Origin: Actinomycetes bacterium
GTDB lineage: Bacteria > Actinomycetota > Acidimicrobiia > Acidimicrobiales > Ilumatobacteraceae
Assembly (NCBI GenBank): GCA_025359865.1
Contig: JANYDH010000088.1
Span: forward strand, 1 to 49,104
Length of the DNA: 49,104 nucleotides
Direction of reading: 5' to 3'
The position numbers and the translations under genes were made by a program. The notes under the pieces were generated by a model that saw only the letters and a list, made by a program, of their open reading frames with translations, was not told where the DNA came from and searched no databases. Of this stretch, positions 33,070 to 40,926 are shown one piece after another. Position 1 is the first letter of the stretch. Every line of letters begins with the position of its first letter.

Positions 33070-34562
33070 GTCTCGATGACGCTCCCCGAGACGAACTCGA
33101 CCGGGCGATCGGCCGCAAGGCGGCGGCGCTGCGTGAGCACCTCGCCACGGCTACCGACCTCGACCTCGAATGGCAGGACTTCGAGTCGGCATCGACAGGT
33201 GGGCGGGTCGTTGGCGCCGAATCACACCCACGTTGGTGGTTGAGGGTGGGGGTCGCAGTCGCAGCCGTCGCAGCAACGGTCGCGATGCTCTTCGTAGTGC
33301 AGACGAACCGTCACGACGGTCCGGTTCAGGTACCGGATGTGACCACGCCGACGACATCGGCCACCACGGTCGCGCTACCGAGTACGACGATCGCGCAAAC
33401 CGAGCCGGACCGCACTGGTCTCAGTCGCACCGGGCCGTTCGAAATGCTCACGTTGAGTGCCGTCGATGAGGTTGGTCGGGAGGGGGTCGATGTGGGCGTG
33501 GAGTCGCCAGATGGCGACTCTCGGCTGGTACGACACGTCAATAACAGCGAGCTTCCCGATGGGTGGACCCTCAGCTCATCCGGCTCGGTCTCGTCGACCG
33601 GGTGGCTTGCGCTGAGCGCGCAGTCGACTGGCGAGTTCGGTTGGGTGTTCGTTGATCTGCTCTCCGCCGATCGGCCACCGCGCCTCGTGAGCGGCATCAC
33701 CGACGGAGGTCGCTGGGGACCCACCGACCTGTTTGCGCTTTCCCTCAACGGAGGCCGTCCCGCGGTGATCGACCCCACGACCGGTGAGGTGACCGAGATC
33801 TCCAACGCCAAACTCCCCGGTGGACACCCGGACATCATCTGGAGCGCTGACGGTGCTGGTTTACTCGCCAGCGAGGGCGGCTCGTTCGGTGGCATCTCGG
33901 AGGTCGATGGTTCCAGCAACATTCAGCCGCGAACCTGGAGACTGACCCCACTCGACGGATCTGCCGATCAGCCGGGTGTCCCGGCACTCGACCCGTACGG
34001 GACCACGAGGTACGTCACCGAAGGCGGCAGCTGGCTGACGGTCGGCGCCTGCGGAAGCGTCCTCGACATGTGCCTTCCCAACGGTCAACTGACGGACGGT
34101 ACCTTGCAGAATCGGGTCGTCGTTGCCGACGCCGCCGGCAACTCGACGACGTGGTACGACGACGACCTCCCGGGCGCGCGCCTGATGCAGTCGGACTTCT
34201 CGTTCGACGGGAGTTCGATCTGGTTGCTGCTGGAGCGGACCGGCGCGAGAGGAGCCGAGCTGGTCCTCGCGCGAGTCTCCACGCCTCGCGAGATCCAGGT
34301 CATGGCGACGCTCCCCATCACCGAACCGCCTCCGGACGTGACCGTGGCAGGCGGGGGCATCCAGGTCAGCTTCTTCGCCTCGATGTGGCTGTCGCCCGAC
34401 GATGAGCTCGTGCGCATCTCGGCAGGTCGAACCGACGCGGCTAACCCAATGGCTGTCGACCAACTGATCCGAACCGACGGCTCCGTGTCTCCTGGTCCTC
34501 TGGAAGCAGCAGCCATGGTCGGGTACCTACCGACTTCTGTGGCGGAGCTGCTCGCGTCGTGA
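33066..34562 (+). CDS. single-pass membrane anti-sigma-like protein with large outside domain
   Basis: 498 residues from GTG 33066. Cytoplasmic N-terminus (PRDELDRAIGRKAAALREHL), membrane helix at ~60-80 (VGVAVAAVAATVAMLFVVQT), Thr-rich linker, then ~370 residues of propeller-like repeats (FVDLLSADRPPRLVSG, DIIWSADGAGLLASEG, DFSFDGSSIWLLLERT). The position behind a sigma gene, with translational coupling, marks it as a probable anti-sigma factor sensing something outside. No HxxxCxxC zinc motif is present, so the contact with sigma must use another fold. Ligand unknown. Confidence 0.75.
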   Translation: MSLDDAPRDELDRAIGRKAAALREHLATATDLDLEWQDFESASTGGRVVGAESHPRWWLRVGVAVAAVAATVAMLFVVQTNRHDGPVQVPDVTTPTTSATTVALPSTTIAQTEPDRTGLSRTGPFEMLTLSAVDEVGREGVDVGVESPDGDSRLVRHVNNSELPDGWTLSSSGSVSSTGWLALSAQSTGEFGWVFVDLLSADRPPRLVSGITDGGRWGPTDLFALSLNGGRPAVIDPTTGEVTEISNAKLPGGHPDIIWSADGAGLLASEGGSFGGISEVDGSSNIQPRTWRLTPLDGSADQPGVPALDPYGTTRYVTEGGSWLTVGACGSVLDMCLPNGQLTDGTLQNRVVVADAAGNSTTWYDDDLPGARLMQSDFSFDGSSIWLLLERTGARGAELVLARVSTPREIQVMATLPITEPPPDVTVAGGGIQVSFFASMWLSPDDELVRISAGRTDAANPMAVDQLIRTDGSVSPGPLEAAAMVGYLPTSVAELLAS

Positions 34563-34623
34563 CCCGACGGCCATGCCGGTGGTGGCGAGGCGCCGCGTCA
34601 CCACGACTGGCATCCGGCGCCGG

Positions 34624-34680
34624 AACGATTCCTGCACAGCTTCCCGCAAGGGAGTGTGGGTTCGAACCCCACCTTCGACA
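34624..34680 (+). repeat. arm motif joined to a class II tRNA 3' half (att remnant)
   Basis: acgattcctgcacag (34624-34639) is followed at once by a half-tRNA: variable arm ttccc-gcaa-ggga, T arm gtgggttcgaaccccac and acceptor strand cttcgaca (34640-34680). The acceptor end differs from tRNA-Leu(TAA) (cccgggca), so the half comes from another class II tRNA gene. There is no 5' half here. Confidence 0.65.
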
Positions 34681-34696
34681 CGTCAATGGTCGTACC

Positions 34697-34716
34697 GGCC
34701 GCCCGCAGGGGCGGCC
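34697..34716 (+). terminator. GC hairpin after the sigma/anti-sigma operon
   Basis: ggccgccc-gcag-gggcggcc, an 8-bp perfect stem, followed by a T-rich patch (gttccgtttcc). It lies 135 bp past the anti-sigma stop and 110 bp past the M1 peptidase stop on the other strand. Confidence 0.55.
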
Positions 34717-34826
34717 GTTCCGTTTCCAGGAGACCCACCTCACCGAAGGTGATGGTGATCAGCGCCGTGCAATGAGGATGAGGGCGGATCAACTCCAGCT
34801 ACCCGGTTGTCCAAAATCGTGCGCGC

Positions 34827-36353
34827 TCAAGTAGGCAATTGGTCCGGTAGTGATGTGGCGAACAGCCAGTCGTCAAAGAACGCTGTCAGGTCGGCTCCTG
34901 AGACGCGTTCGGCCAGTGTGATGAAGTCGTTGGTAGTACGCGACGTGCCCTTGTTCTCGGCCACCCAGGTACGCAGAAGCGTGAAGAAGGCGTCGTCACC
35001 AATGGTGAGCCGAAGCGCCTGCAAAACGACCGCACCGCCGCCGTAAGCTTCCTCGAATTCGAACATCCTCTCGACCGATGGCTTCCCCGTCGGCACACCT
35101 GGCGTTTGCCGGTCGCGTAGGGCTCGGTCGACGTTCTCGGCGAGGCTCCGGTATCCGACATGTTCGGACCACATCCAGGCGGCGTACGTTGCGAAACCCT
35201 CATTGAGCCAAATGTCCTGCCAGACACTGGGAGTCACCGCGTCGCCAAACCACATGTGCGACAGTTCGTGCGACAGCAAATACTGTTGGCTGGCACCCAT
35301 GAGGCCTGGACGAGGGTCGTCGCGGAGGTCTGCGGCGAAGTCGTCCCGGCTGTAGAGCGGTCTGCCCTGTTGCTCCATTCCGAGTCCGCCCGGACTGTCG
35401 GTGACGGCGACGCCGTACGAGGACAGCGGATAGGGCCCGAACTTCTCCTCGAAGAACGCAATCTGCTCGGGCATCCCATCGATGAGCGGCTGCATGAGTG
35501 TTCGATCCGACCTCAGCACCACACTGGTCAGGGCGAGACCATTCGGCCCCAAGGTGTCGATGATCTCGTAGTCGCCGGTGATCACCTGAATCAGATATGT
35601 GGCCATCGGGTCTGCTTGGCTCCACACCCATGTTTCATCATCAGCGTTGATCGAGTGTTGCTCGAGAACGCCGTTCGCGATTCCTGTCAATCCTGCGGGA
35701 ACATGGATGGTGAACCGGTAGGTCGCTTTGTCACTCGGGTGATCGTTACTCGGCAGCCACGTGCGCGCACCGTTCGGTTCGTTCATCACAAAGGTGCCGC
35801 CGGGCGTGACGAACCAACCATTCGCAATACCGGTGACTGCTTGCTGAGGTTGCGCTTTGGTCGAATAGGTGATCGCCGCTTCGAAGGAGTCGCCCTTCGC
35901 GATCGCCGCGGCTGGCGTGACGACAAGTTCGGGGTCGGCCAGCTCGAACTGTGCAGGTCCCCCATCAATCACGATGCTGTCAACCTTCAGTCCAACTGCA
36001 TCGAGCGAGAAGTCTTCCAAGTTGGCCGTGGCGGTGACCGACAGCAGCACTGTTCCCTCCAGCACGCCCGTGGCAGCATCGAATGCGACATCGACGTCGT
36101 AGTGGGTCACATCCACGCCCGGATTGCCGAGATCGGCAAACAGCACGTCACCGATGCCGTGCGGGTGCAGTTCAGCGTCGATGGGCTCCGTAGACGTAGT
36201 TAGCGTGCTCGTCGGTTGGGTCGTCGACCCCTCCGTCTCGGCCGTACTGGGCGAGGAACCGTCAGCAGCTTGGTTCGGAGCCGAGGCCGAACTGCATGAC
36301 GCCACCATCATGAGCGCGACGACGAACTGCGCCGCGGCAGTCATGCTCTTCAT
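34827..36353 (-). CDS. M1-family zinc metallopeptidase lipoprotein
   Basis: About 508 residues from ATG 36353; several ATGs between 36353 and 36380 are possible. Lipoprotein signal AAAQFVVALMMVASC, Ser/Thr-rich linker, N-terminal beta domain (VDVTHYDVDVAFDAATGVLE), then the thermolysin-like domain: GGLGMEQQGRPLYS (in place of GAMEN), LLSHELSHMWFGD (HExxH) and WLNEGFATYAAWM (NExF Glu, third zinc ligand). M1 enzymes remove N-terminal residues from peptides. The GAMEN loop is GLGMEQQ, a common variant in actinobacterial secreted members. Full-length M1 proteins have a further C-terminal domain; here the protein ends soon after the catalytic helices. Confidence 0.9.
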   Translation of the reverse strand: MKSMTAAAQFVVALMMVASCSSASAPNQAADGSSPSTAETEGSTTQPTSTLTTSTEPIDAELHPHGIGDVLFADLGNPGVDVTHYDVDVAFDAATGVLEGTVLLSVTATANLEDFSLDAVGLKVDSIVIDGGPAQFELADPELVVTPAAAIAKGDSFEAAITYSTKAQPQQAVTGIANGWFVTPGGTFVMNEPNGARTWLPSNDHPSDKATYRFTIHVPAGLTGIANGVLEQHSINADDETWVWSQADPMATYLIQVITGDYEIIDTLGPNGLALTSVVLRSDRTLMQPLIDGMPEQIAFFEEKFGPYPLSSYGVAVTDSPGGLGMEQQGRPLYSRDDFAADLRDDPRPGLMGASQQYLLSHELSHMWFGDAVTPSVWQDIWLNEGFATYAAWMWSEHVGYRSLAENVDRALRDRQTPGVPTGKPSVERMFEFEEAYGGGAVVLQALRLTIGDDAFFTLLRTWVAENKGTSRTTNDFITLAERVSGADLTAFFDDWLFATSLPDQLPT

Positions 36354-36977
36354 CCTGTGTCTCATCTGCATGAACATCACACGAACGAGACGCAGGACTG
36401 GTTGACCCAAGGCGTCCTATTGCTGGTCGAAAGTACTTTGTCCGTTGGCGTATAGCTCCAAGGAGCCAGCCGAGAAACCGTCAACGAGCTCGTATCGGTG
36501 CTCCGACACGCGAGGCGACCACCTGCGTCAGGCGAGCGCAGGGTGCTTCGTTATGTCATTACCTGATCGGTGCACGGTGTCGTGTCGTTCCGTTCTGTGT
36601 CGTTCCGTTTCAGTAGCCGTCGCGCCGCCGTCAGCGACGTCTGCGGTCCCGCTTCGTGGTGTTGCGACGCGCAGCGCGGTTGGGCCGTCCGGCGATGGCA
36701 GTCGGTCCGCCAGGTCCCCCTGGAGGCGGGACACTGCGTTGTCGGACTTGGCGGCCCTCGCGCGCAGACGGGCTGTGCGAACAGGGCTCATGTCCGACAG
36801 GACGACCTCGTGGACGAGTGGGTGGAATTACTTGCATGCCCACCGGTCGTCGAGTGCGACCAGGATCCCAGCCCCGACCTGGTGCGGCGTCATTTGCTCG
36901 CCGCGGCCGCCTGCCAGCTCATCGTGGAACGCGGTTTCCATCGAGGTCGTCGCTACAGCAGTTGACGCACGCGCTTG
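36354..36977. other. 624-bp stretch without a confident gene
   Basis: No recognised gene. A minus-strand frame at 36528-36791 (87 aa, MSPVRTARLRARAAKSDNAV) and the end of a plus-strand frame at 36825-36965 (VECDQDPSPDLVRRHLLAAA, then ACQLIVERGF) look somewhat protein-like. Neither has a family match I know, nor a good start with a ribosome site. The area may be a decayed gene between two island blocks. Confidence 0.4.
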
Positions 36978-37018
36978 CAGCGTTTCACGCACACGTGCTC
37001 AGCGTTTCACGCTAGGGT
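36978..37018 (+). promoter_or_regulatory. operator direct repeats and leaderless promoter of DUF4143 ATPase
   Basis: CAGCGTTTCACGC occurs twice, 36978-36990 and 37000-37012, with a 22-bp period (two helix turns). The -10 box TAGGGT (37013-37018) follows at once and ends 6 nt before the GTG start at 37025. The repeat occupies the -35/spacer zone, so a bound regulator would block polymerase. Confidence 0.6.
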
Positions 37019-37024
37019 GAGGTC

Positions 37025-38263
37025 GTGATCGAGCGTCATCTGCTACGTGTGGCCCAGGAGTCGTTGCGTGGTTTCCGTGTGACGGTCATCAACGGACCGC
37101 GTCAGTCGGGTAAGTCGACCTTGGTGAAGCAGTTGGTGGAGGGTCGCGGGAGCTATTGGAGTTTCGATGATGAGTCCGTTCGTGCTGCGGCTCGGCTGGA
37201 CCCGCACGGGTTCGTCGAGCAGGGGAGTTCGCCGATGGCGATCGACGAGGTGCAGCGTGGTGGCAATGATGTGGTGCTGGCGGTCAAGTCGATCGTGGAT
37301 CGCCGCAACGACCGGGGCCAGTTCGTGCTTGCGGGATCCACCAGGTTCTTGTCGGTGCCGCAGCTGTCGGAGTCGTTGGCTGGTCGTGCCGAGATCCTGG
37401 ATCTGTGGCCGTTCTCGCAGGGCGAACTGGCGGGTGTTCGCGAGACGTTTCTCGATGCGCTGCTCACGGATCCCGAGCAACTCGCCCGTCGACGATTCGA
37501 ACGAGTTGATCGTCGGGTGCTGTTCGACCGGTTGGTGCGGGGTGGTTACCCGGAGCTGGTCGAGGCCTCGCCGGCTCAGGCAGCGCGTTGGTATCGGAAC
37601 TACGTTCGAACGGTGGTCGAGCGCGACATCGTCGAGGCCTCGACGATCGCGCAGGCCGACGAGCTGCCGATGTTGCTGCGGCTGTTGGCTGCGAACACCT
37701 CGGGCGAGATAGTGATGGCGCGGCTCGCCGGTGACGCTCGAATGAGCGCCGACACGGTTGCTCGCTATGTGGGGCTGTTGGAGCTCGTCGGGTTCGTGGT
37801 GCGGATCAAAGCCTGGACCCCGAGCTTGACGAGCCGAGAGAAGCGCCACCCGAAGGTGGTCGTCACCGACACTGGGCTCGCGTGCGGGTTGCTTGGCCGA
37901 AACGCCGAGGGCCTGGGCTTGGCCACGAGCCCGCTGACCGGACCGCTGCTCGAGTCATTCGTGACAATGGAGCTGATCAAGCAACGCGGCTGGTCGCAGG
38001 CTCAGCCGGCGATCCGGCACTGGCGAGATCGCAACGGCGCCGAGGTCGATCTGATCGTCGAGGACGACAGTGGAACGATCGCCGGCGTCGAGGTGAAGGC
38101 AGCCTCGACCGTCGCGACGGGGGATGTGAAGCATCTCCAGGCTCTGCGCGACAAGCTCGGCAACAGGTTCGCCGCCGGAGTTGTGCTCTACCTCGGCGAC
38201 CGGATTGTCCCGCTCGGCGACCGTACCTGGGCGCTACCGGTGGCGATGCTCTGGGCTGACTGA
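37025..38263 (+). CDS. AAA ATPase with DUF4143 domain
   Basis: 412 residues, GTG start set by the -10 box 6 nt upstream. Walker A INGPRQSGKSTLVKQL (~24-39), Walker B SSPMAIDEVQRG, sensor FVLAGSTRFLSV, then GGYPELVEASPAQAARWYRN and the winged-helix-like middle part. The C-terminal DUF4143 nuclease-like fold reads RHWRDRNGAEVDLIVED and IAGVEVKAAST, giving an E/D..ExK core. The family is widespread and often mobile; its role is unsettled, with suggestions of toxin- or defence-like function. It stands alone between two island blocks, near the att half-site at 38526. Confidence 0.87.
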   Translation: MIERHLLRVAQESLRGFRVTVINGPRQSGKSTLVKQLVEGRGSYWSFDDESVRAAARLDPHGFVEQGSSPMAIDEVQRGGNDVVLAVKSIVDRRNDRGQFVLAGSTRFLSVPQLSESLAGRAEILDLWPFSQGELAGVRETFLDALLTDPEQLARRRFERVDRRVLFDRLVRGGYPELVEASPAQAARWYRNYVRTVVERDIVEASTIAQADELPMLLRLLAANTSGEIVMARLAGDARMSADTVARYVGLLELVGFVVRIKAWTPSLTSREKRHPKVVVTDTGLACGLLGRNAEGLGLATSPLTGPLLESFVTMELIKQRGWSQAQPAIRHWRDRNGAEVDLIVEDDSGTIAGVEVKAASTVATGDVKHLQALRDKLGNRFAAGVVLYLGDRIVPLGDRTWALPVAMLWAD

Positions 38264-38319
38264 TCCCGATGTGATTGTTGCCTCCCCGAGCCCGCAGACG
38301 GGGGTGCGCGGCGGTGGCG

Positions 38320-38390
38320 GCGATCCCCGCACTGACGGTGACGCCTTCGGCTGCGCAGCGGCTTGGTCGATGGCATCGGCGAGGTTGATC
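38320..38390 (-). pseudogene. VapB-like antitoxin remnant at the att arm
   Basis: The minus strand reads NLADAIDQAAAQPKASPSV, matching DLADAIDQAATAEGTTVSA of the VapB at 40376-40636. The promoter and first ~15 codons are missing, and the coding piece is joined straight to the arm motif at 38393. No VapC follows. It shows that the two island ends descend from a common form. Confidence 0.6.
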
Positions 38391-38392
38391 CC

Positions 38393-38577
38393 TGCACGAA
38401 TCCTGCACAGGACTCGGCGACACGTGCCGGACTTGGGCGGATCAGACGGACACGAGCGGACATCAGTGGCAGACCTGAGCAGGGCAGACGGACCGAACCG
38501 GACGCAACGGACGTGGGAGTGAAGTCTTAAACCCCCCTCCTCGCAAGAGGGTGCGGGTTCGAACCCCGCCCCGGGCA
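38393..38577 (+). repeat. att-type unit: arm motif plus tRNA-Leu 3' half (copy 1)
   Basis: It begins TGCACGAATCCTGCACAGG, continues through ~115 bp of gacgg/acgga-rich sequence ending gggagtgaagt, and ends with the 52-bp tRNA half 38526-38577. The whole unit aligns with 40682-40865. Its variable arm is cctc-gcaa-gagg versus ctcc-gcaa-ggag in the resident tRNA, a set of paired changes that keep the stem. A further arm motif follows at 38641-38658. Confidence 0.75.
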
Positions 38578-38813
38578 CAACAATCGAGCAGGTCAGAGCC
38601 GGTGGTCGGCAAATTTCGGCCTCTGGCGTAGTTCCAACGCTGCACGTTTCCTGCACAGAACGTTTCTCGATAGCGGATTTCGGATTTCGGACGTCGGCTC
38701 GGAGGCTGATGTGGCGCTGGAGGACGCGTCGAAGTGGTCGAGTCGGTCTTCGCTGGGCGGCGCCGATCAGGCCTTTCCGCAACGCATTGGCAGAGCCCGT
38801 TTCGAATGACATG

Positions 38814-38819
38814 TATGGT
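38814..38819 (+). promoter_or_regulatory. -10 box TATGGT of thioesterase gene, leaderless spacing
   Basis: TATGGT, 6 nt (cccggg), ATG 38826. An in-frame ATG at 38811 would be upstream of the predicted transcript start. Confidence 0.45.
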
Positions 38820-38825
38820 CCCGGG

Positions 38826-39272
38826 ATGACTTCTGGCAGTAGGACAGACGGTTGGCAGACGGTGAGTGACGGTCCGTTCGTGGGTTGGCAGACCTGGGTC
38901 GGTGATCCCTACGAGGACAAGCTCGGCCCGTACTGCTTCCGCACCGACGAAGCCGGAAATACTAGAGGGGCTTTCGTGCCGGAGGCACAACACGCGAATG
39001 GTGGAGGCATCGTGCACGGCGGCGCACTGATGTCATTCGCCGACGCAACCCTCGGCGCGCTCCTCTACATCGAACTGAGCGGCCAGTTCGCTGTGACCGT
39101 CACCCTGAACAGTGAGTTCGTGGGCGCCGGGGTTGTCGGGTCACCGATCAATGCGACGGGCCGAATCGTGCGCGACACGAAGTCGCTGGCCTTTGTGCAC
39201 GGCCACTTGGAGCAGGACGACAAGCCGATCTTCATGTTCTCGTCCGTGATGAAGAAGATCACTCCACGCTGA
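38826..39272 (+). CDS. PaaI-family hotdog thioesterase
   Basis: 148 residues. The hotdog core reads EAQHANGGGIVHGGALMSFA, with HxNxxGxxHGG typical of the 4HBT/PaaI family, then DATLGALLYIELSGQFAVTV, TLNSEFVGAGVVGSPINATG and VHGHLEQDDKPIFMFSSVMK. Such enzymes split acyl- or aryl-CoA thioesters; the Asp in SFADATLG is in the place of the catalytic acid. The substrate is unknown. It is cargo between two att-type units. The start is set by TATGGT 6 nt upstream. Confidence 0.85.
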   Translation: MTSGSRTDGWQTVSDGPFVGWQTWVGDPYEDKLGPYCFRTDEAGNTRGAFVPEAQHANGGGIVHGGALMSFADATLGALLYIELSGQFAVTVTLNSEFVGAGVVGSPINATGRIVRDTKSLAFVHGHLEQDDKPIFMFSSVMKKITPR

Positions 39273-39400
39273 ACTCAGTTGCCCCAGTGACGCTGATCGT
39301 TGCCCGAACCACCCCACATCTCGCCATGCCACGACCGCCCATGGGAGTTCTGCGCTTGTCTGTGGGGCCGGACTTCTCGGCAGTCGACAGCACTCATCAC

Positions 39401-39830
39401 TCAGCGCTTCAGCGATGTGCCGACGCTGTCAGGCTGGCGCATGTCGACGGCTCGCGCTCGAGTCAACTTGATCGTCACGACCGTACGGCGCTCGCCCGGG
39501 CGGTCCATGTTGCGCAAGTCCACGCCGCCGTATTTGGCGCCGAGGCGATCGGCGAAGACATAGTCATCGTCCGGTTCCACCGAGGCATCGCCACGCAACT
39601 CGAGGTAGCGGACGTACTCGACGGTGTCCTGGATGTGGAGCGCAACCTTGGGGTTGGCGACCAGGTTCTTCAACTTCTGGCGGGTCGCGTTGACCGACAA
39701 CTGCACGGTGCCGTCAGCGGATACGAGGAAATATGTCATCGTCGTTGCGGGCGACCGCTGGCCCCACGGTGGCCAGTGTGGCGAACGGCGCACTCAACAA
39801 GTCGTGGTGGGTCTCGGGGATCTCGGGCAC
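39401..39830 (-). pseudogene. PPOX-class flavin/F420-dependent oxidoreductase, frameshifted
   Basis: From GTG 39830 (AAGGAG 5 nt upstream) the frame reads PEIPETHHDLLSAPFATLAT then VGP. After a shift near 39770 a short piece SGRPQ lies in another frame, and after a second shift the third frame continues TMTYFLVSADGTVQLSVNAT, RQKLKNLVANPKVALHI and ADRLGAKYGG to the stop at 39401. Together these rebuild the standard PPOX split-barrel protein that binds F420 or FMN, but no single frame spans it. The two shifts do not cancel. Confidence 0.75.
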
Positions 39831-39991
39831 GGAAGCTCCTTGTTGGCTGCAGTCATTGGATCCGGCAAACCGTAGTGACTCACGCAATACCCCGACGCGA
39901 GCCCGATACGCAGTCGCCAAAACACCGCGTCACCGACGCCGAATCCTCGACGCGCCGATCGGGGTCGGCGGCAGCGCGTCCGCCCGGGTCG

Positions 39992-40375
39992 TCAGATGGT
40001 TTCGATGGTGAGGCGTGCGCGGGTGGCGTCGGCGATCTTGCGGATGTGAGTCGGGTTCGACGTCACCACGGCGTCGTGGCGGCGAATGGCTCCTTCCACG
40101 ACGGTGACGTCGACGATGTCGTCATGTCCAGCGCGAGCTGCCAGCGTGCCGACGACCTTCGCTTGATCTTCGGTCAATGGTTCGGTGGTGCACAGGGCGA
40201 GGAGGCGCGCCAGGCTCGCTTGGCGGGGTCCGCCCCGCCACGCCTCGGCGAGTACCGGGGTCGGCACGGTGGGGGAAACCTCGAGTGCGAGAAAGCCGGC
40301 GTGGAGCGCCCACATTCGTCGGTCGTTGCGATCGGCCGCGATCAGCGCGCCGGTGTCGTAGGTGACCCCGTTCAT
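39992..40375 (-). CDS. vapC: VapC-type PIN-domain toxin
   Basis: 127 residues: VTYDTGALIAADRNDRRMWA (first Asp), TPVLAEAWRGG (Glu), AARAGHDDIVDVTVVEGAIR (Asp pair) and AVVTSNPTHIRKIAD (last acidic site reduced to N/H). PIN toxins are metal-dependent RNases that usually cut tRNA or rRNA. The gene starts right after the antitoxin stop (TGAATG). The fourth acidic position of the typical TxDxxD reads TSNPTH, which is a common change in this subgroup. Confidence 0.85.
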   Translation of the reverse strand: MNGVTYDTGALIAADRNDRRMWALHAGFLALEVSPTVPTPVLAEAWRGGPRQASLARLLALCTTEPLTEDQAKVVGTLAARAGHDDIVDVTVVEGAIRRHDAVVTSNPTHIRKIADATRARLTIETI

Positions 40376-40636
40376 TCAGGCGCGCTTGCGTGCCGGCTGA
40401 CGGCGCAGCATCGCCCTCGCTCGGGCGAGCCCATCGGCGAGCTCATCGGGCGTGAGGGCACCCTGCTGGCGTTCCCATTCGGCGACACCCTGGCGGCCGG
40501 CATCGATCCGCAGACGGTGCGCTGCTGTGTTCGCGATCCACGCGCTGACCGTGGTGCCTTCCGCCGTGGCAGCCTGGTCGATGGCATCGGCGAGGTCTGA
40601 TGGAAGTGAGATCGATCGCTTCTGTCGTTGGGTCAT
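40376..40636 (-). CDS. vapB: VapB-type ribbon-helix-helix antitoxin
   Basis: 86 residues: TQRQKRSISLPSDLADAIDQ, a beta-strand plus helix for DNA binding, then AATAEGTTVSAWIANTAAHR, and a toxin-binding tail (WERQQGALTPDELADGLARA). The ATG at 40636 is set by TACCAT ending 6 nt upstream. The operator GTCCTACC occurs twice, 12 bp apart, one copy overlapping the -10. It lies 46 bp from the arm motif of the att unit at 40682. Confidence 0.87.
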   Translation of the reverse strand: MTQRQKRSISLPSDLADAIDQAATAEGTTVSAWIANTAAHRLRIDAGRQGVAEWERQQGALTPDELADGLARARAMLRRQPARKRA

Positions 40637-40642
40637 GATGAA

Positions 40643-40664
40643 ATGGTAGGACATGAGGTAGGAC
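40643..40664 (-). promoter_or_regulatory. vapB promoter/operator
   Basis: Direct repeats GTCCTACC (minus strand) at 40645-40652 and 40657-40664, 12-bp period; the -10 box TACCAT (40643-40648) overlaps the proximal copy. This fits autorepression by VapB. Confidence 0.55.
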
Positions 40665-40681
40665 AACGCCATGCGAATTCC

Positions 40682-40865
40682 TGCACGAATCCCGCACAGG
40701 ACTCGGCCGCACGTGCCGGATCTGGGCGGATCAGACGGACGAGACGGACGACGGCCGTGGACGTGACCAGGGCAGACGGACTCGGACGGACCAGACGGAC
40801 ACGGGAGTGAAGTCTTAAACTCCCCTCTCCGCAAGGATGTGCGGGTTCGAACCCCACCCCGGGCA
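40682..40865 (+). repeat. att-type unit: arm motif plus tRNA-Leu 3' half (copy 2)
   Basis: Parallel to 38393-38577: arm motif TGCACGAATCCCGCACAGG, spacer ending gggagtgaagt, then the tRNA half 40814-40865, which differs from the resident tRNA at 3 of 52 positions (one in the anticodon stem, one in the variable arm, one in the T stem). The unpaired changes suggest it never worked as a tRNA part. Confidence 0.75.
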
Positions 40866-40926
40866 CTGCCCTGGAGCTGGTCGTGTTTGATTTAGTCGAC
40901 CTATGTCGTGGCCCGTCAGGACGAGA

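Noticed and set aside
34640-34680. second complete tRNA gene
   Set aside because: Only the variable arm, T arm and 3' acceptor strand exist; there is no matching 5' acceptor, D arm or anticodon arm upstream.
39287-40600. 437-codon plus-strand open frame
   Set aside because: It is antisense to the PPOX remnant and vapBC, low in hydrophobic pattern and rich in Arg/Gly; a shadow frame.
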